The notes below the pieces were generated by a model. It saw only the letters and a program-made list of their open reading frames with translations, ran no database searches and was not told where the DNA came from. Position numbers and translations under genes: made by a program. 64,000 bases of DNA from Ixodes scapularis. Lineage: Eukaryota > Arthropoda > Arachnida > Ixodida > Ixodidae. Where the stretch lies: positions 71,174,252 to 71,238,251 of the forward strand of contig NW_024609857.1 in NCBI RefSeq assembly GCF_016920785.2, in the 5' to 3' direction. Positions within the stretch are counted from its first letter, which is position 1; each line of letters starts with the position of its first letter. Below are positions 11,838 to 23,425 of this stretch, piece after piece.

Positions 11838-12068
11838 TTGCGTTTCCTCTCTGTTGGAGCTTTTTCAGGTACACTCAAAACGTGGGTGTCTACGTCTAAA
11901 AGAGTGGAATTGACATTTCCCGCAGGGCTGGCTGGCCTGACTCAGTTTGGCTGGCAGCTTGCAACCTATGCGAACCTGGAGAACTGCACCACAAGAGTGA
12001 GAGTGACGCCCACCCTGCACTTCCTCTACGATGGCACCATAAGGAAGAGGGAGGTGCCCCCAAAGTGA
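11838..12068 (+). other. unassigned open frame
   Basis: A 76-codon frame preceded by a pyrimidine-rich TTTTTCAG that could be a splice acceptor. The composition is more protein-like than in neighbouring frames (VTPTLHFLYDGTIRKR) but I do not recognise a family, and the opposite strand is also open. It may be a remnant of the putative 9-kb element. Confidence 0.2.
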
Positions 12069-12479
12069 ATGCAATGGCAGGTGGGTCGTTAAAGTGAACC
12101 CCCATACAGATGACACCAAACAGAAAATCATTAAAAATGAATTATTATCAGAAACAAAGAATGGGAGTCGCACAGACAAGGAGGAGGAGATGAACACAGT
12201 GCTGTGTCATGTCCGTATGCTCTGTTCCCATATTCTTCACAATTTATTTTTAATAATTGTCTACCAACTGGTCCAATCAACAGCACTAGCCAACAAGAGT
12301 ATGCTGCTATCTTTTACTCTGCATTAACACTGTGCTTACAGTTAAATCCTACAGTAATGAACAAACAAAAAAATGGGTGCAAGCCAGGCACGTTGCCAAA
12401 ATCTTGATTCCGCGGCGCCCATGACAACATGCTGTATGAGGGGGATGGGGGACAAGAGGCCTCAGCATAATGGAAGACT

Positions 12480-12525
12480 TCGGGGAGGGGGAGGGGGGGG
12501 AGGGAGGGAGCGGAGAGGGGGATGG
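12480..12525 (+). repeat. G-rich purine tract
   Basis: Runs of G separated by single A (GGGGAGGGGGAGGGGGGGG), with potential to form a G-quadruplex. No associated gene. Confidence 0.7.
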
Positions 12526-14850
12526 GCTTTCGTTATCTTTTGAGTAGGACAGGCGCTGGCAATGCCTCTGTGGCACTGGGAAAGCTGAGGTTCATATCCT
12601 TCAAATTAATTGGATCTAAAAAGCTATAATATGTATTAGCGGCTGAGAAACTGCCCTGGGGGAATGCAGGCAGAGGATAACAAAATTGAATGCACACACG
12701 ACAGAACAATAATACAGAAAAACAAGACAGACAGAATAATCCACTACCGATGGAGTTGCCATGCAGTTGCTTTCATTTTGTGCGTTGTAATGTCGTTGGG
12801 CTCCCTGAAGCAATTAGCTAGACATGTCAGTTTGTACTGGGCAAAAGACGATGAAGGAGCATTTTTTTTGTTGCATTTTATGACCTTCCATTTCAGCTTC
12901 CTCAAATAAAAGGAATCCTTAGAATCCCTGTATTGGTGGTTTGGGCAACCTAGGCAATAAGGAGAGAATTATATTACTAGTGCATTATGTTTTATTTGAA
13001 CAAGACAGAACCAGCTTGTGCTGCAGTGGCGTCACATAATGTTGAATGCACGTGACTTGCGACGCATTGGCGATGCCTCATGAAGCAACTACGATGGGTC
13101 AGACCCGCCGCTTTGTCCTTTTTTAAAGCAAAATGAATATTATAATCAGGGAGCTGCACCAGTTATTTATTAAGGTACTTTTTATTTAATATTGCAGATA
13201 AACAAGGAACATCTGAAGTTATAATTATAAAGTATGGAATCATTAAGCAACGAAAACATCAAATCATCAACACACCCGCCATGAAGCGGTGGAACAGGGG
13301 GCGCACCGCAGTAGCTCTCAGCAGTAAAGGCACACTTAGCAGTTGTCACAGCTGTGCAGTGGCTGCAATTACACCTGTGTGATTGCAGGAAACGTTGCTT
13401 AGAACCAAGCTCCTTAATTTTGTGCAACAGGTGGTTGTGGGACTAATGCAACAAATGCTCGCCAATTTGTGCTTTCGTCTCGCCGGGCGCTGTAAACAGG
13501 CATGCTCGGAACATTAGCATGGTCTTGGTCGTCTTCTGCTGCCCCTGATACCGGCAGGACCAGAGTCTTCGCCAGTGCGCTTTAGATGCTTACAAGAAGC
13601 ATGCTTGTACAGCACTACATCCAGCTCCACACCCCTTTTAGTACCCGAAGCTCCAACTTCGATGGACCTTGCAAATCATGTAGGCAAGCACCGTGGAAGG
13701 CGAGCCCTCCACGGCGCCAAGGGCATGAAAACAGTAGAATTTCTACTAACCTTATACTGGAACTGTGCTACTATTTTTCAGACATCTTGGCAGTAGCGGC
13801 TACGATGATCGTGGTTTACAATGTCAAGGAAACCATGGCACTGTCACATCTGTTTGTTGGAGAGGAGGTAAGCTCTCAACTATCTTTTCTAGCATAGGTT
13901 GCAAAATGTAACCTAGCGCTTTTATGAACTCCCTTGCGCACAATCTTTCTAAGCAAATGTTTAGGCAACATTGGGGCACATATGCAATTGTGAATGTATT
14001 CATCTTATTAAAGTTTTCCATTTTTTTTTTAATGGCAGCCAAGCATGTGGTACATTACAAACTAGCACCTTTCTTGCACAACAGATAGAGCCATGTTCCA
14101 TGCTTGTACATAGTTTAGCCTTCATCTAGATCAGAGTTTAGCAAAGTTATGCAGTTGGAGGTGATGTTTAGGAGTCGCATGGTCTCAGGGGAGCCAATAC
14201 GATGCTGATGGCACTGCTTCACATGTTTGACTACAACTTCGTCAAACAAGCTTTCTAATCACTGCACGGCACACTCTTATAGAAAGGTACAAAAAATCCA
14301 GTGGCTGTCTTTCCTGACACACTGATGGTTGGAAATATCATGGCCAAAAGCAGTTTCCACAAAATTTCTAACCATCTAAAGCAAAATATTTTGGCCTAAA
14401 TGTACATGGGAGGTGAAGTAATTGCAGATCAGAAGATCACACAAGGAGAATGTGGATTCCTGTTGACTGATTCTGGCTTTTTTGCAATGAGCAAGCCAAA
14501 GCAACGTTTACGTCTCTATGTGGAACCAGACTTCTGGCTTGCATTGCCGAAATTTTTTGCTAATCGCAGAGATAATGCAGGTGTCCCTGTCGCACTGATG
14601 ATCTTGCATATTTTTCAGTGCTGGGAAAGCATGATTTACTGCTACTTGTCTAAGTTGCATTCTGTACAAGTGTAATCAGGCCTGCAGAGGGTGGGGGTAT
14701 TACATATTTAACATAGATCAAGTGACTATAGCAAATAACACTGGACCAGCTCGCTGGTAGATAGTGATATACTAACTGTGATGATTTAGAGAAGACTATC
14801 ACACATGGTTCCTGCCTTACATTGCATTGATTTTGTTTGCTAACACAGGA

Positions 14851-15119
14851 GCAAGACATCCCGGCAATGCCGTGCGTCGTGTACTCTGGCAATGACGCCG
14901 AGGGGGCTGACTTTTTGTACCTCGCTGTCGATAGGCAGCGGTTTTTGTCCGTGAAGAATGCAGAGGACGACATCGCTGCCATCATGGTGGCTTACTGGCT
15001 TTTTAATATACGTACTCGAAAAAGGCAGCAAACACAGTTGCTGTACTAGAATGGTTGTTTGTCGGCCTCAGCAGCACTACTCCGAGGCCAGTTCTGATGA
15101 AATTCCTGAACAAGGTCGC
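14851..15119 (+). pseudogene. decayed coding segment of an uncharacterised transposon-associated protein family
   Basis: After a plausible splice acceptor (TTTGCTAACACAG ending at 14850) the frame reads IPAMPCVVYSGNDAEGADF and then NAEDDIAAIMVAYWLFNI. This resembles the C-terminal 'YYxFNI' domain of uncharacterised, often multicopy animal proteins (SAMD3-like and relatives). A +2/-1 frameshift near 15012 leads into another frame with AANTVAVLEWLFVGL and PRPVLMKFLNKVARAW, which matches the expected continuation, then a TGA at about 15135. The resemblance is from memory and the function is unknown. Confidence 0.4.
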
Positions 15120-15163
15120 AAGAGCGTGGAATCAATGAGGCCGACAAACAACCGTTCTAGTAC
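15043..15163. repeat. inverted repeat, 28-nt arms
   Basis: Arms at 15043-15070 and 15136-15163, with 27 of 28 positions complementary around a 65-nt loop. The left arm is the coding segment for VLEWLFVGL of the preceding relic; the right arm is its inverted copy. Confidence 0.85.
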
Positions 15164-15220
15164 CAAAGGGATGCTGAACCGAGATTTGGATGCACGAAAC
15201 CAGGGCGAAGCACTAGGTGG

Positions 15221-15402
15221 GATGCTGCAAACCTTAGAACATAACTCATATGACGGTATCTTGTACGGATGGCAGTACTTTTTGGAAAATATGAGCATGA
15301 TTAACAAAGCTTGCGACATTTGTATTCTCTTCCCTTTTTCGAAAATATACCCATCCAGTTGAGATACTGCAGCATGAGTGATGTTTTGGGGTCTGTAGCA
15401 TC
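15221..15402. repeat. diverged inverted repeat, ~70-nt arms
   Basis: The segment beginning GATGCTGCAAACC at 15221 is complementary, with gaps, to the segment ending GGGTCTGTAGCATC at 15402. Its centre is near 15310, different from that of the adjacent hairpin. Confidence 0.6.
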
Positions 15403-16211
15403 TCTCTGTGTGCTTCTGGTGCCTTGTTTTGTGAAGTCAAAATTCAGTACAGCACCCATTTAACCTTCTAACTCGAAACTAAAATAAATGTACTATACTT
15501 TCCAGACTATAGTGCACAAACTATACATGTCTAAAAGTTGATATTTTACACCGTACAGTCTATCTACAGGTGTGGACTCTACTATTTTAGTTTCAAGATT
15601 GTTCATTATTACAAAACTGGTTAGGCCAGATTGCCGTGTTTTGGATATTTTACGCTGGGATAAAGTAATCAAGACAACCTCTTACCGTCAGTCTGTTTCC
15701 CAGGCTTTCGATACCTCGCATCTGACATGTTGTTTGCTTGGGAGCCCGCAAGCAACCAACTTAGGTCAAGCTTAATCTTGAGGAACTCTGCGATTGGCTG
15801 ACGAGCAGATTACAGAAAGCCCCCTGGCATTCATCCGCAGATATCTCTTTTGTGGAGTTCTCCAGCCTGAAGTTTTCCCCGAGGACTATACAACGAGTGC
15901 GGACTATCTAAGAAAATACTTTTTCTTTTTAGTCGAAACTTACCCTTGCGCATTATACAGCTGACTGTGAAGTATAGTCTGGAAAATATGGTAGCTTGTT
16001 TTAATGTTTTAAGCCCTAAACTAAAAAAAGTGTAGCTTGATTTTTATGCAACTTTAGGGTCCTAAATGAAAGTCTCATGTGCAAGGGAACAAAAAGTATA
16101 CACTCGAAACGGAAGGCGTCTAAATTGATCTTCTGTTCTAGTCATTTTATCAAGAACCATTGTGATGTACTGAGGTAATCTGTATTGATTTTTGTTCTTT
16201 TTTTCTTATTT

Positions 16212-16530
16212 TTGCTAGCATCTTAGGCCTGCACTGTGATATTTAAAGAAAATATAATTGGTTATTTGTATGGAGGACATAGCTGGTTATTTTGTTGTGC
16301 TCACATAATAGTTCAATAAATGATTATTCATTTAGTTTGGCTTTTATTGACTCAAACCCCTTAATTTTGTCTCGATTTTTACTAGCATCTAGGCCTATAT
16401 ATGCTGTGATATTTGATAGAATGCCCCAAGTATTGTATTTGGATATGTGTGTGGAGGACATACCTCATTATTTTTTTGTGGTCCCATAATAGCTCAATAA
16501 ATAGTTATTAATTTAGTTTTTCTTTCAGTT
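16212..16530. repeat. diverged tandem duplication, ~165-bp unit
   Basis: Two adjacent diverged copies share CTAGCATCT-AGGCCT, CTGTGATATTT, GGAGGACATA and CATAATAG-TCAATAAAT blocks, at about 16217-16335 and 16382-16520. Each contains a CAATAAA motif, so the unit resembles the end of a 3' UTR. Confidence 0.7.
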
Positions 16531-17356
16531 TTTTTACTCATTTTATAACAAATTGTATTTACTTGCAGCTCAATCACATGCTGTTTGTATGCAGTTGATG
16601 CCACTCGCCATGCCTTGGGCGAAAGTGTAAAGGTACTACGGCATGCCAAGTATGACAACTCGTAACCACCTCATATGCAAGGGAAGTGACCGACGTGCCA
16701 GAGCAGGATGCAAGGACCAAGTATCGGAATTGAACAAGCTAAGCTCCTTGTTTATGTTTGTACCATACACTTTCTCACATTGCTTAGCTTGCATGAGCAA
16801 GTGCTGATTATGCATGTGATGCATATCACATTTCAGTGTTGGCATTTTGACAATTGGACACTTGATGACACATTGAGATTGGTGGCAGACTCCTTCTTTA
16901 AAATGATGTTTGAGAATGTCTCCCGCTGATCTATTCTAATATACGAGTATTAAGACCATCGAGCAATTAATAAATTCAGAAGCTTTAGGCATGGAACAAA
17001 TTCTGTGATATTTTCTTATTTTCCTTCCAAATTTTGTCGGAAGTAAAACTTAAATTGCTCAAGATTTTCCTGCAACTTCCGTTTGCACATAAGCTTCACA
17101 TTGAAATATTACCTTTTCTGCCATGCACATCTTGCCTTCATTATCGGACAGTGCATCTATGCACGGCTGCTTCAAGTAGCATATGTGCCGATGCATTGCA
17201 CACATCAAATCAGGAATCCAGTTTCTGTAACAAGGTCCTGTGCTGGCACTGCACTTTTGCATCTCCTTATTTCTTCACTTATCTGGTCTGCATACTTCGT
17301 GGTTTTCTGGTTGCCATGCTTGGCATACTGAACCCTGTTTGACAGGTGCTGAGATA

Positions 17357-17984
17357 CAGGGTGATTCATTCTCATCGGAACACATTCTTGTAAAATAAAA
17401 CTTTTGTTTTATGCAAATTATCTTTTTACAGTTGAGTTATAGTTGTCCTGGCAGACACTTTATACAGTCAAGATGACAGTTAAAAGTGGACTTATTGCAT
17501 AAAATTCATGAATTAGCTTTTTAGTTACTGGTTCGATAGCACCAGCACATATTGTGAAAATGGGGGCAGTCACCTTCTCAGACCAGCTTATTTTTCGTGA
17601 AATGAGCACAAACCTCAGAAAAAAACGATTGTGAAAGATTGTTGCACACAAAACGGGTTGTGGGATACAATACTTTCTGGACCGCTACAATACCGCTGCC
17701 GTTGGTGAAATGATATTTTCTCTTTTTTGGTCTATGTGCTCATTTCAGGATTTATAAAAAAATTACTGATTTAAGGAAGTGATTGTCTTCAATTTCGTAA
17801 CAGCTGTCGAACCAGTAATTGGAAAAGTTAATCAACTAATTTTAGATAATAGTCCACTTTTAGTACCAGCCTGCCTGTACAAAGTGTCGGCTTGGCTAAG
17901 TGCTCATCTGTAACGAGATCATCTGTGTAAATGAGAAAAGTTTTGTTTTACAAAAGTTTATTTCGATTAGAATGAATCATCCTC
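17357..17984. mobile_element. 628-bp Tc1/mariner-like MITE
   Basis: The left end CAGGGTGATTCATTCTCATC is inversely repeated at the right end (AGGATGATTCATTCTAATC on the complement). A second shared block, TTGTAAAAYAAAACTTTT, lies about 30 nt inside. TA precedes the left end. CAGGGTGATTC-type termini with TA sites are typical of mariner/Tc1 derivatives. No transposase. It lies just inside the right end of the putative 9-kb element. Confidence 0.7.
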
Positions 17985-18165
17985 GAGCACCCATTAAAAT
18001 CAGCATCAGCACCCTTGGATTGCGGTGCATTGCACCTTGCACCCTATACTACTTCACACCCCTATAGGGTGCTTTGGCAGAGGGGTGCTCGTTTGCACCC
18101 TCAAAGGGTGCTCGTCCTGGGACAAGTGCTTTACACCCCTAAGGGGTGTAAAAAAGTTTAGTGTG

Positions 18166-19500
18166 AATGCTGTGCTAGCGCGAGCGGTTAGCCTTGACTA
18201 CCTCGACTGGAGCACTCGCTGCACGGGCGCTCGTGCAGGCGCCGATGCTTCATTCAAAGCAACAAGCTCGCGCTTTTAGCAAGCGGCTAAAATAATCCGC
18301 ACTAAGCTGAGACGAAGTTTTTTTTTTTTATAGCAATAAAGTCGTGACAACGTCGACATTAACGCATTTTTTTTTTTCAGAGGAAGGCAGCTGGTCCGTA
18401 ACTCCGCGTAACTGCTATTAATATTGTTGCGTCTTGCTTTTTAACCGGTAGAGCCACGATAGGATGCATCTTTTTCACCGTGTCTTTTTTCCAAAAAAGC
18501 ATTGACCTGTCTCACCATGCGCCCAATACATGCGTTTTGCCGTCATAACTTCAGTTTTCACAAGACGCAGGCGGCAGGGGCGGCAGTGCACGCGACAACT
18601 CAAGCCGTTTTCTGCTACGCACGCTAAGAGCTCCAGCAAGGCCGTTGCACGTGCAAAAAGAGTTTCCTCGGTGCCTTGGGGCCACGGTTGCGTAGCCCAA
18701 AAACTGGCTCGCGAGATCGGTCTATTTCGGCTGACCTTCCTCATTGCCAAGTGCACGTAACTACCATGTTGTGCGCGCTGGCCTAAGGCCGATGGTTCGG
18801 AAAACCTCATTCGCTTAAACAGAAAGATGCACACGTTTCGTACTCTACCGCACGCCGCAGAATAAAGAGAAAGCCCTAAAGCTCATCTTCAGAGACTACG
18901 ACATACCTCACTTCCACATGCACGCAGCACAAATCCTTCGGACGTATTCATGATACAACCCCAGATTGAGCGGGAATCAGAGTGTAGGGGCCCTGAATTA
19001 CAGAGAGTTTCCAACTGCTCGATCGGTTGGGGCCACGCGGTTCATGGGCCGCGCTTGCAGTACGAGTTCCGGGGAGGTGAAGAACTCAACTGGTTCGTCT
19101 GTGAGCGTCTCCGTCTTTCCGCCCGCCTTCCTTCTCGCCACGCGAAAACGAAGCGCATGCGCACTTTCGATCAATAGAAGCGAGATGCATCCGCCATTAA
19201 TTTGCAAGCGCTATGCATGGTTTGAGATGGACCCTTTCTTCAATCTAGGCTCTCTATCAGAGTGCACATCCAGTGCAGCCGTCTGGTGGCTTTCAAATGA
19301 AGAATGCTGCTGACTGAGCCCTTTGTACTCGCGTCGAAAAAGGCGGCCCTTCTAACTTCAACGTCCTGCTCGCGTCACCCGACTATGTATCATATTATTA
19401 ACTTTTTCGGCGATTTATTTACTATATTATTTTTAAAAAATTATTCATAAAAAACCTGGAAGCTCGAGGAGTAGTAGGTATTATTTAAGGGCCGGTTCCT
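18166..19500. other. No gene recognised
   Basis: Open frames occur on both strands around 18475-18834 and 18950-19313 but overlap in antisense and match no family I know. GAGATCGGTCTATT at about 18713 repeats the terminus of the 9721-9939 MITE. A short TA microsatellite lies at about 19508-19528, just beyond this stretch. Confidence 0.45.
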
Positions 19501-19569
19501 TGCTCCTCAATATATATATATATATATATGTGCAGATGAATGAACCGTACTTAATCCAATTAATCAAAG

Positions 19570-19690
19570 GATCAAAGTTTTCAGGAACCCGCCGAAAGCC
19601 AAAAATCGGCGGAGCCAGGATTTGAACTCTGGGCCTCCCAATGTCCGGTCGGGTGTCTCTACACCACTCCACCTTGGCTTTCTGGCGTTT
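19570..19690 (-). mobile_element. tRNA-derived SINE head
   Basis: On the minus strand the sequence has an A-box-like GGTGGAGTGGT (about 19663-19673) and a B-box GAGTTCAAATCC (19618-19629) inside a good T-arm (CCAGA-GTTCAAATC-CTGG). The spacing is tRNA-like. The expected acceptor stem does not pair, so this is not a functional tRNA gene. It differs in sequence from the SINE at 3715 and 56455. Confidence 0.65.
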
Positions 19691-19936
19691 CCTACCTGTC
19701 TTATTAATGCACAAGAAACGAAATGTATCCAATCGGAGGTGTTCTGGAGACACACGCCCCCGCTTGGAACGCGGTACGACGCTTAGTGTCACGTGGTACG
19801 TGCTCGTTTGTGCTCCAGAAATCCTCCCACTGTTTGTCTCGTCCCGTGTACATGTAGTATTCTTTGTTTATGAGCTTTAGAGACACGGTATCATCATCAT
19901 CTGCGAGAATCAAGAGCTACGTTATATATATATATA

Positions 19937-20619
19937 CCGGGTGTTTCTGTGAAGACTTTCAAAAATCCTAAAACTTAAAGCGTAAAAAAAAAAGAAAAAA
20001 AACTTTCTTCGGAAACAAACTACCAGCCACGGCGGACGTCAGGAATTGCCAAAAACATACTAATTAGCCAACTAATTAATTAAAATTCGTTAATTAACTT
20101 TTTAATTAGTGGAAATAGACATATGGTTTACATTAGAAAGTTGCTGAGCGTTATCGAAAACCACTAAATCAGTCGTTTTCAAAAAGACCTTCGGCGCTTG
20201 AGAAGAGTAGTAGCGCACTAAAGTTACCACTCGTGGAGCAGGTACAAGGCTGGGGCGAGATAAGAGACGGAAAAATCGCGCGGGCGCCTTATCGCAAGTT
20301 CGCAACCGCTAGCTTTGTACCTACTCAAAGAGCGGTAACTTTAGTGTGCTACTACGCTTCTCACGCGCCGAAATTCTTTTTGAAAATGACTGATTTAGTG
20401 GTTTTTGATAACGCTCAGCAACTTTCTAATTAGAACCATATGTCTATTTCCACTAATTAGATAGTTAATTAACAAATTTTATTTAACTAGTTGGCCAATT
20501 AGTATGTTTTTGGCAGTTCCTGACGTCCGCCGTAGCTGGTAGTTTGTTCCCAAAGTTTTTTTTCTTTTTTTGACGCTTTAATTTTTAGGATTTTTGAAAG
20601 TCTTCGCAGAAACACCCGG
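19937..20619. mobile_element. 683-bp fold-back element with ~300-bp arms
   Basis: The two halves are inverted copies. The outer ends are CCGGGTGTTTCTGTGAAGAC on the left and CCGGGTGTTTCTGCGAAGAC on the complement of the right. Complementarity continues through AACTACCAGC, the TTAATTA-rich block and the AAAACCACTAAATCAGTC block to a centre near 20275. TA lies at both ends inside TA microsatellites. This is a TA-target Tc1/mariner-type fold-back MITE. A relative lacking the outer ends lies at 51716-52066. Confidence 0.85.
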
Positions 20620-20694
20620 TATATATATATATATATATATATATTCTTTTTTTCAGCGGTTTCTATGTGTTTTGTTTTTGCAATTTGCACTTGA

Positions 20695-21860
20695 TTGTTA
20701 ATTTTCGGATTGAGTGGTGCAGTTGAAATAAGTGCGTATTTTTATAATTTTTCTGGAGTGCGAGAAGAGACTGCTTCCCACATACTGGAGGCTATTATTA
20801 ATCGAGATTCTTCGGATCTTCACTTATCCGATGAAACAGACGTTTCGACGTTTATCGCTTCTGGCTTGTCAACCGCGGATTTTGTAGATGGTGCGAGCGA
20901 CTACTGAGTGCAATGTCATTTGAATATTATACTGTAATTATACTCTCGTATGCGCCCTATTTTTTTCATCGCCTTTATATATTTTTTGATTGAGGAAGAC
21001 GGAGACCCTGCGCAAAGTAACAGAGACTGCCGACAAACGCTCTGGGAACTAGGAAATTCCTTTCAGTCTTAAATTTGCCCTGTTCCAAGCGCACCGGACG
21101 CCTGCCTACCCAGTGCTTCTAAAAGATTGGCGGCAAAGCGATTATTTTGCTCAGTACCTGCCAGAGGGTGCCTATGACAGTTTGAAGAAATTGACATCCC
21201 TTTCGTCCCACCACGTAAAAGCTAAGCTCCCGAGCACCTCTTCTGTTGAGACGGACAATTTTGTTGGAACTGTATTCGTGATGAGCCATTTAAGTTACCC
21301 TAAAATGCGTCAGTACTGGGCTTATGGGACCAGAGTTCCTGCTATCGCCGATGTCATCACAAGGAATTGGTTATTTAACATTGAGGAGCAACCCGAAAGC
21401 AGTGAATGCTTTGGGTGTTTCCGATGATGAAAAAAGAATAATCGGTTATGGAAAGTCAGATCGAGGCTGAGCGAGGTTCATCTAACATGCTGGAAACTAC
21501 CAAAGACACGAACTGCTAGCATTGATGAACAGATTATGTCGTTTACCGGTACAACATCTTTCTTGATTCTCTCATCTATGAAGGCAAGAAATCCCCCAAG
21601 GAAGAGAACAGTCCGTTCCTCGGAGTGGGACCGAACGTTGTCTTACGCTTAATACAAAACCTGCCACCAAGAACTTACTTTTTTTTTGTGATATACTTTA
21701 CGATAATGTCTCTTCCAGAACTTCTGGCGAAAAAAAAAAGAAAACCTGTGTGCGACTGGCACCATCACGAACTATCAATAAAGATTTGCTACTATAGATT
21801 TCCAGCGGCCACATGTCTCGAAACATACCAAATTCGCATATATGCCTCCTGAGCGTTTCT
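20695..21860 (+). pseudogene. piggyBac transposase relic
   Basis: The successive frames show the piggyBac DDE transposase order. An acidic N-terminal stretch lies at 20780-20900. A segment DNFVGTVFVMSHLSYPKM...YWAYGTRVPAIADVITRNW lies at 21257-21385. SIDEQIMSFTG follows at about 21520, then VVLRLIQNLPP at 21640. The ATGT-I motif just before 21780 appears as CATGTITNYQ. Several frameshifts separate these blocks, and the second catalytic Asp region (normally DNYFT) reads VIYFT, so it is inactive. A fragment at 22153-22365 (DDNSILCVANNYRGF) may be the C-terminal continuation. No TTAA-flanked ends were found. Confidence 0.8.
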
Positions 21861-22855
21861 CTACACTGCATGTAACGTAAAGCAGCTGATGTTATCGTAC
21901 ATCGGATAACCATATCAATAGTTATGATACATTATCTGCATTACCAAAATCTCAATATTTCTGTTTTGTGTATTCCCGAAAAATTAATTATAAAATCATT
22001 TCGCAGTCAATATAAATCCCTTTAAAAAAACAGACTAACTAAAAAAAACTTTATTCAAATATTTCAAAAGAAACAGTCAAGGTAGAATTTACATAAAATT
22101 GCAGTCGGAATTTCATTACTTGCTGGCACTTGTAAACTTGGGAGTCTGAAGATTGGTCTACTTAGATACCGTGGCTCCCCCATTTATATTCATGTCGCTG
22201 GAAGTTCGCAATCACTTCTTCAGTGCCAGACCAAAAGTTAGGGTTATCATAACCCCGGTAACAGTTCTCCTTACGACAAAACCTCATGTTCTCGATGACA
22301 ACTCAATATTGTGCGTGGCTAACAACTATAGAGGATTCAAAAGGCACGTTTCGAACAACCTAGTCTAATGATTTTACCGGATGATAAAGATATAAATCTA
22401 ACACCAGACACAATAAAACAAAACAGGTAACCATCAAGAGAGTTTATAGTCGGACTTTTTTGTGCAGTGTGCCAATTGGTGTTGTCGATTATTATTGATT
22501 ATTTTCTTCACCGCAGCTCGCCTTGGGGCAATTAAAGATACGGTTTCTTAATTAAAATCACATTTGCATATACTAACATAAATAAGCTGCAAATTACTAA
22601 ATATAACAAAAAGTAACCCCAAACACAATAAGATTGAACAATGATTGCATGCATGACAAGCGAGAAGATCTGCAGATGGTATTCACATGAAAAGTAGAGT
22701 GATTCCTAGTCAAAAGGGAGGGGACATGGATATTAACTTTGGATTAAAGCCATCACTAACTATAATTCTATTTACTATCTTGTGCAAAAAAAAAAAGAAG
22801 TAGGTTTTTTTTTGTTTTTTTTTTGTTTTTGTGAGACAATTAGCTTAGCAAGAAC

Positions 22856-23332
22856 CATAGCCTCCTCTATACGGAGAAAGCCTGGCGCGTCGCGTGAAAA
22901 GACGGCCGCCGTAAATGGGAAAGGAGGGGCGGAGAAACGGGAGCGGAGAGAACCTTGCCCGCTAGCGCCACAAAAGAGCGAGCGGCCAAACGCAGAAACA
23001 ATCTTTTTTTTTTCTCTCTCTTTTCTTGTCGCTATCGTGGAGAGGAGAAACTCAACGTCCACCCTTTCCCGTTTCTCCCTGCGCCCTTTCGAATCGCCGC
23101 GCCCGTTTCTCCCGGACTACGAAAACGACGGTGACGAAAACACAAAAACAAGCGTGGTTCGGGGAGCGGCCGCTCATGACCCAAGCGCTCGCTGTCTAGG
23201 TCTGCCCTCTCTGCTCTGCGCTACCATATTGGTCACCGTTCAACGCGCTCCTCCTCTCCTTTTTCCTGCGGCCGCGCGCTCTATGGCTCCGTCGTCGATG
23301 TGCCAGGCTTTCTCCGTATAGAGGAGGCTATG
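22856..23332. mobile_element. 477-bp hAT-like MITE
   Basis: Perfect 31-nt inverted repeats beginning CATAGCCTCCTCTATACGG at 22856-22886 and 23302-23332. CAAGAAC is directly repeated on both sides (22849-22855, 23333-23339); an extra shared G makes a 7-8 bp target duplication, fitting hAT. The frame of 179 codons across it is not a recognisable protein. Confidence 0.8.
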
Positions 23333-23425
23333 CAAGAACTTACCTAGAAGAAAGTTGCAATCGAAATAAAAGCTGCGCTGAAGATAGCGGTCGTAAACGA
23401 TGCGTATTAAGCGCTTTTTCACACT

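Larger units (their letters stand above)
9182..18165. mobile_element. possible ~9-kb DNA element with GGGTGCT subterminal repeats
   Basis: The left end reads CACACTTAACTTTTTTACAC and the complement of the right end reads CACACTAAACTTTTTTACAC. Both continue into a CACCC-TTA-GGGTG palindrome and then into 150-220 bp studded with GGGTGCT/AGCACCC words in both orientations (9200-9410 and 17985-18150). Long similar termini with matching subterminal arrays suggest the two ends of one transposon. A 2-nt AA is the only flanking repeat. The interior carries later insertions and one decayed coding segment. Alternatively the ends are two separate short elements in inverse orientation. Confidence 0.5.

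Noticed and set aside
13182..13427. Cysteine-containing 81-codon minus-strand frame as a zinc-finger exon
   Set aside because: Cys/His spacing fits no finger class I know and there is no splice context.
18475..18834. 119-codon minus-strand frame as a host gene
   Set aside because: Overlapped by an antisense frame, no recognisable domain, no splice signals, and adjacent to transposon-end motifs.
19570..19690. Functional tRNA gene
   Set aside because: A- and B-box and T-arm are good, but the acceptor stem does not pair and the surrounding sequence looks SINE-like.
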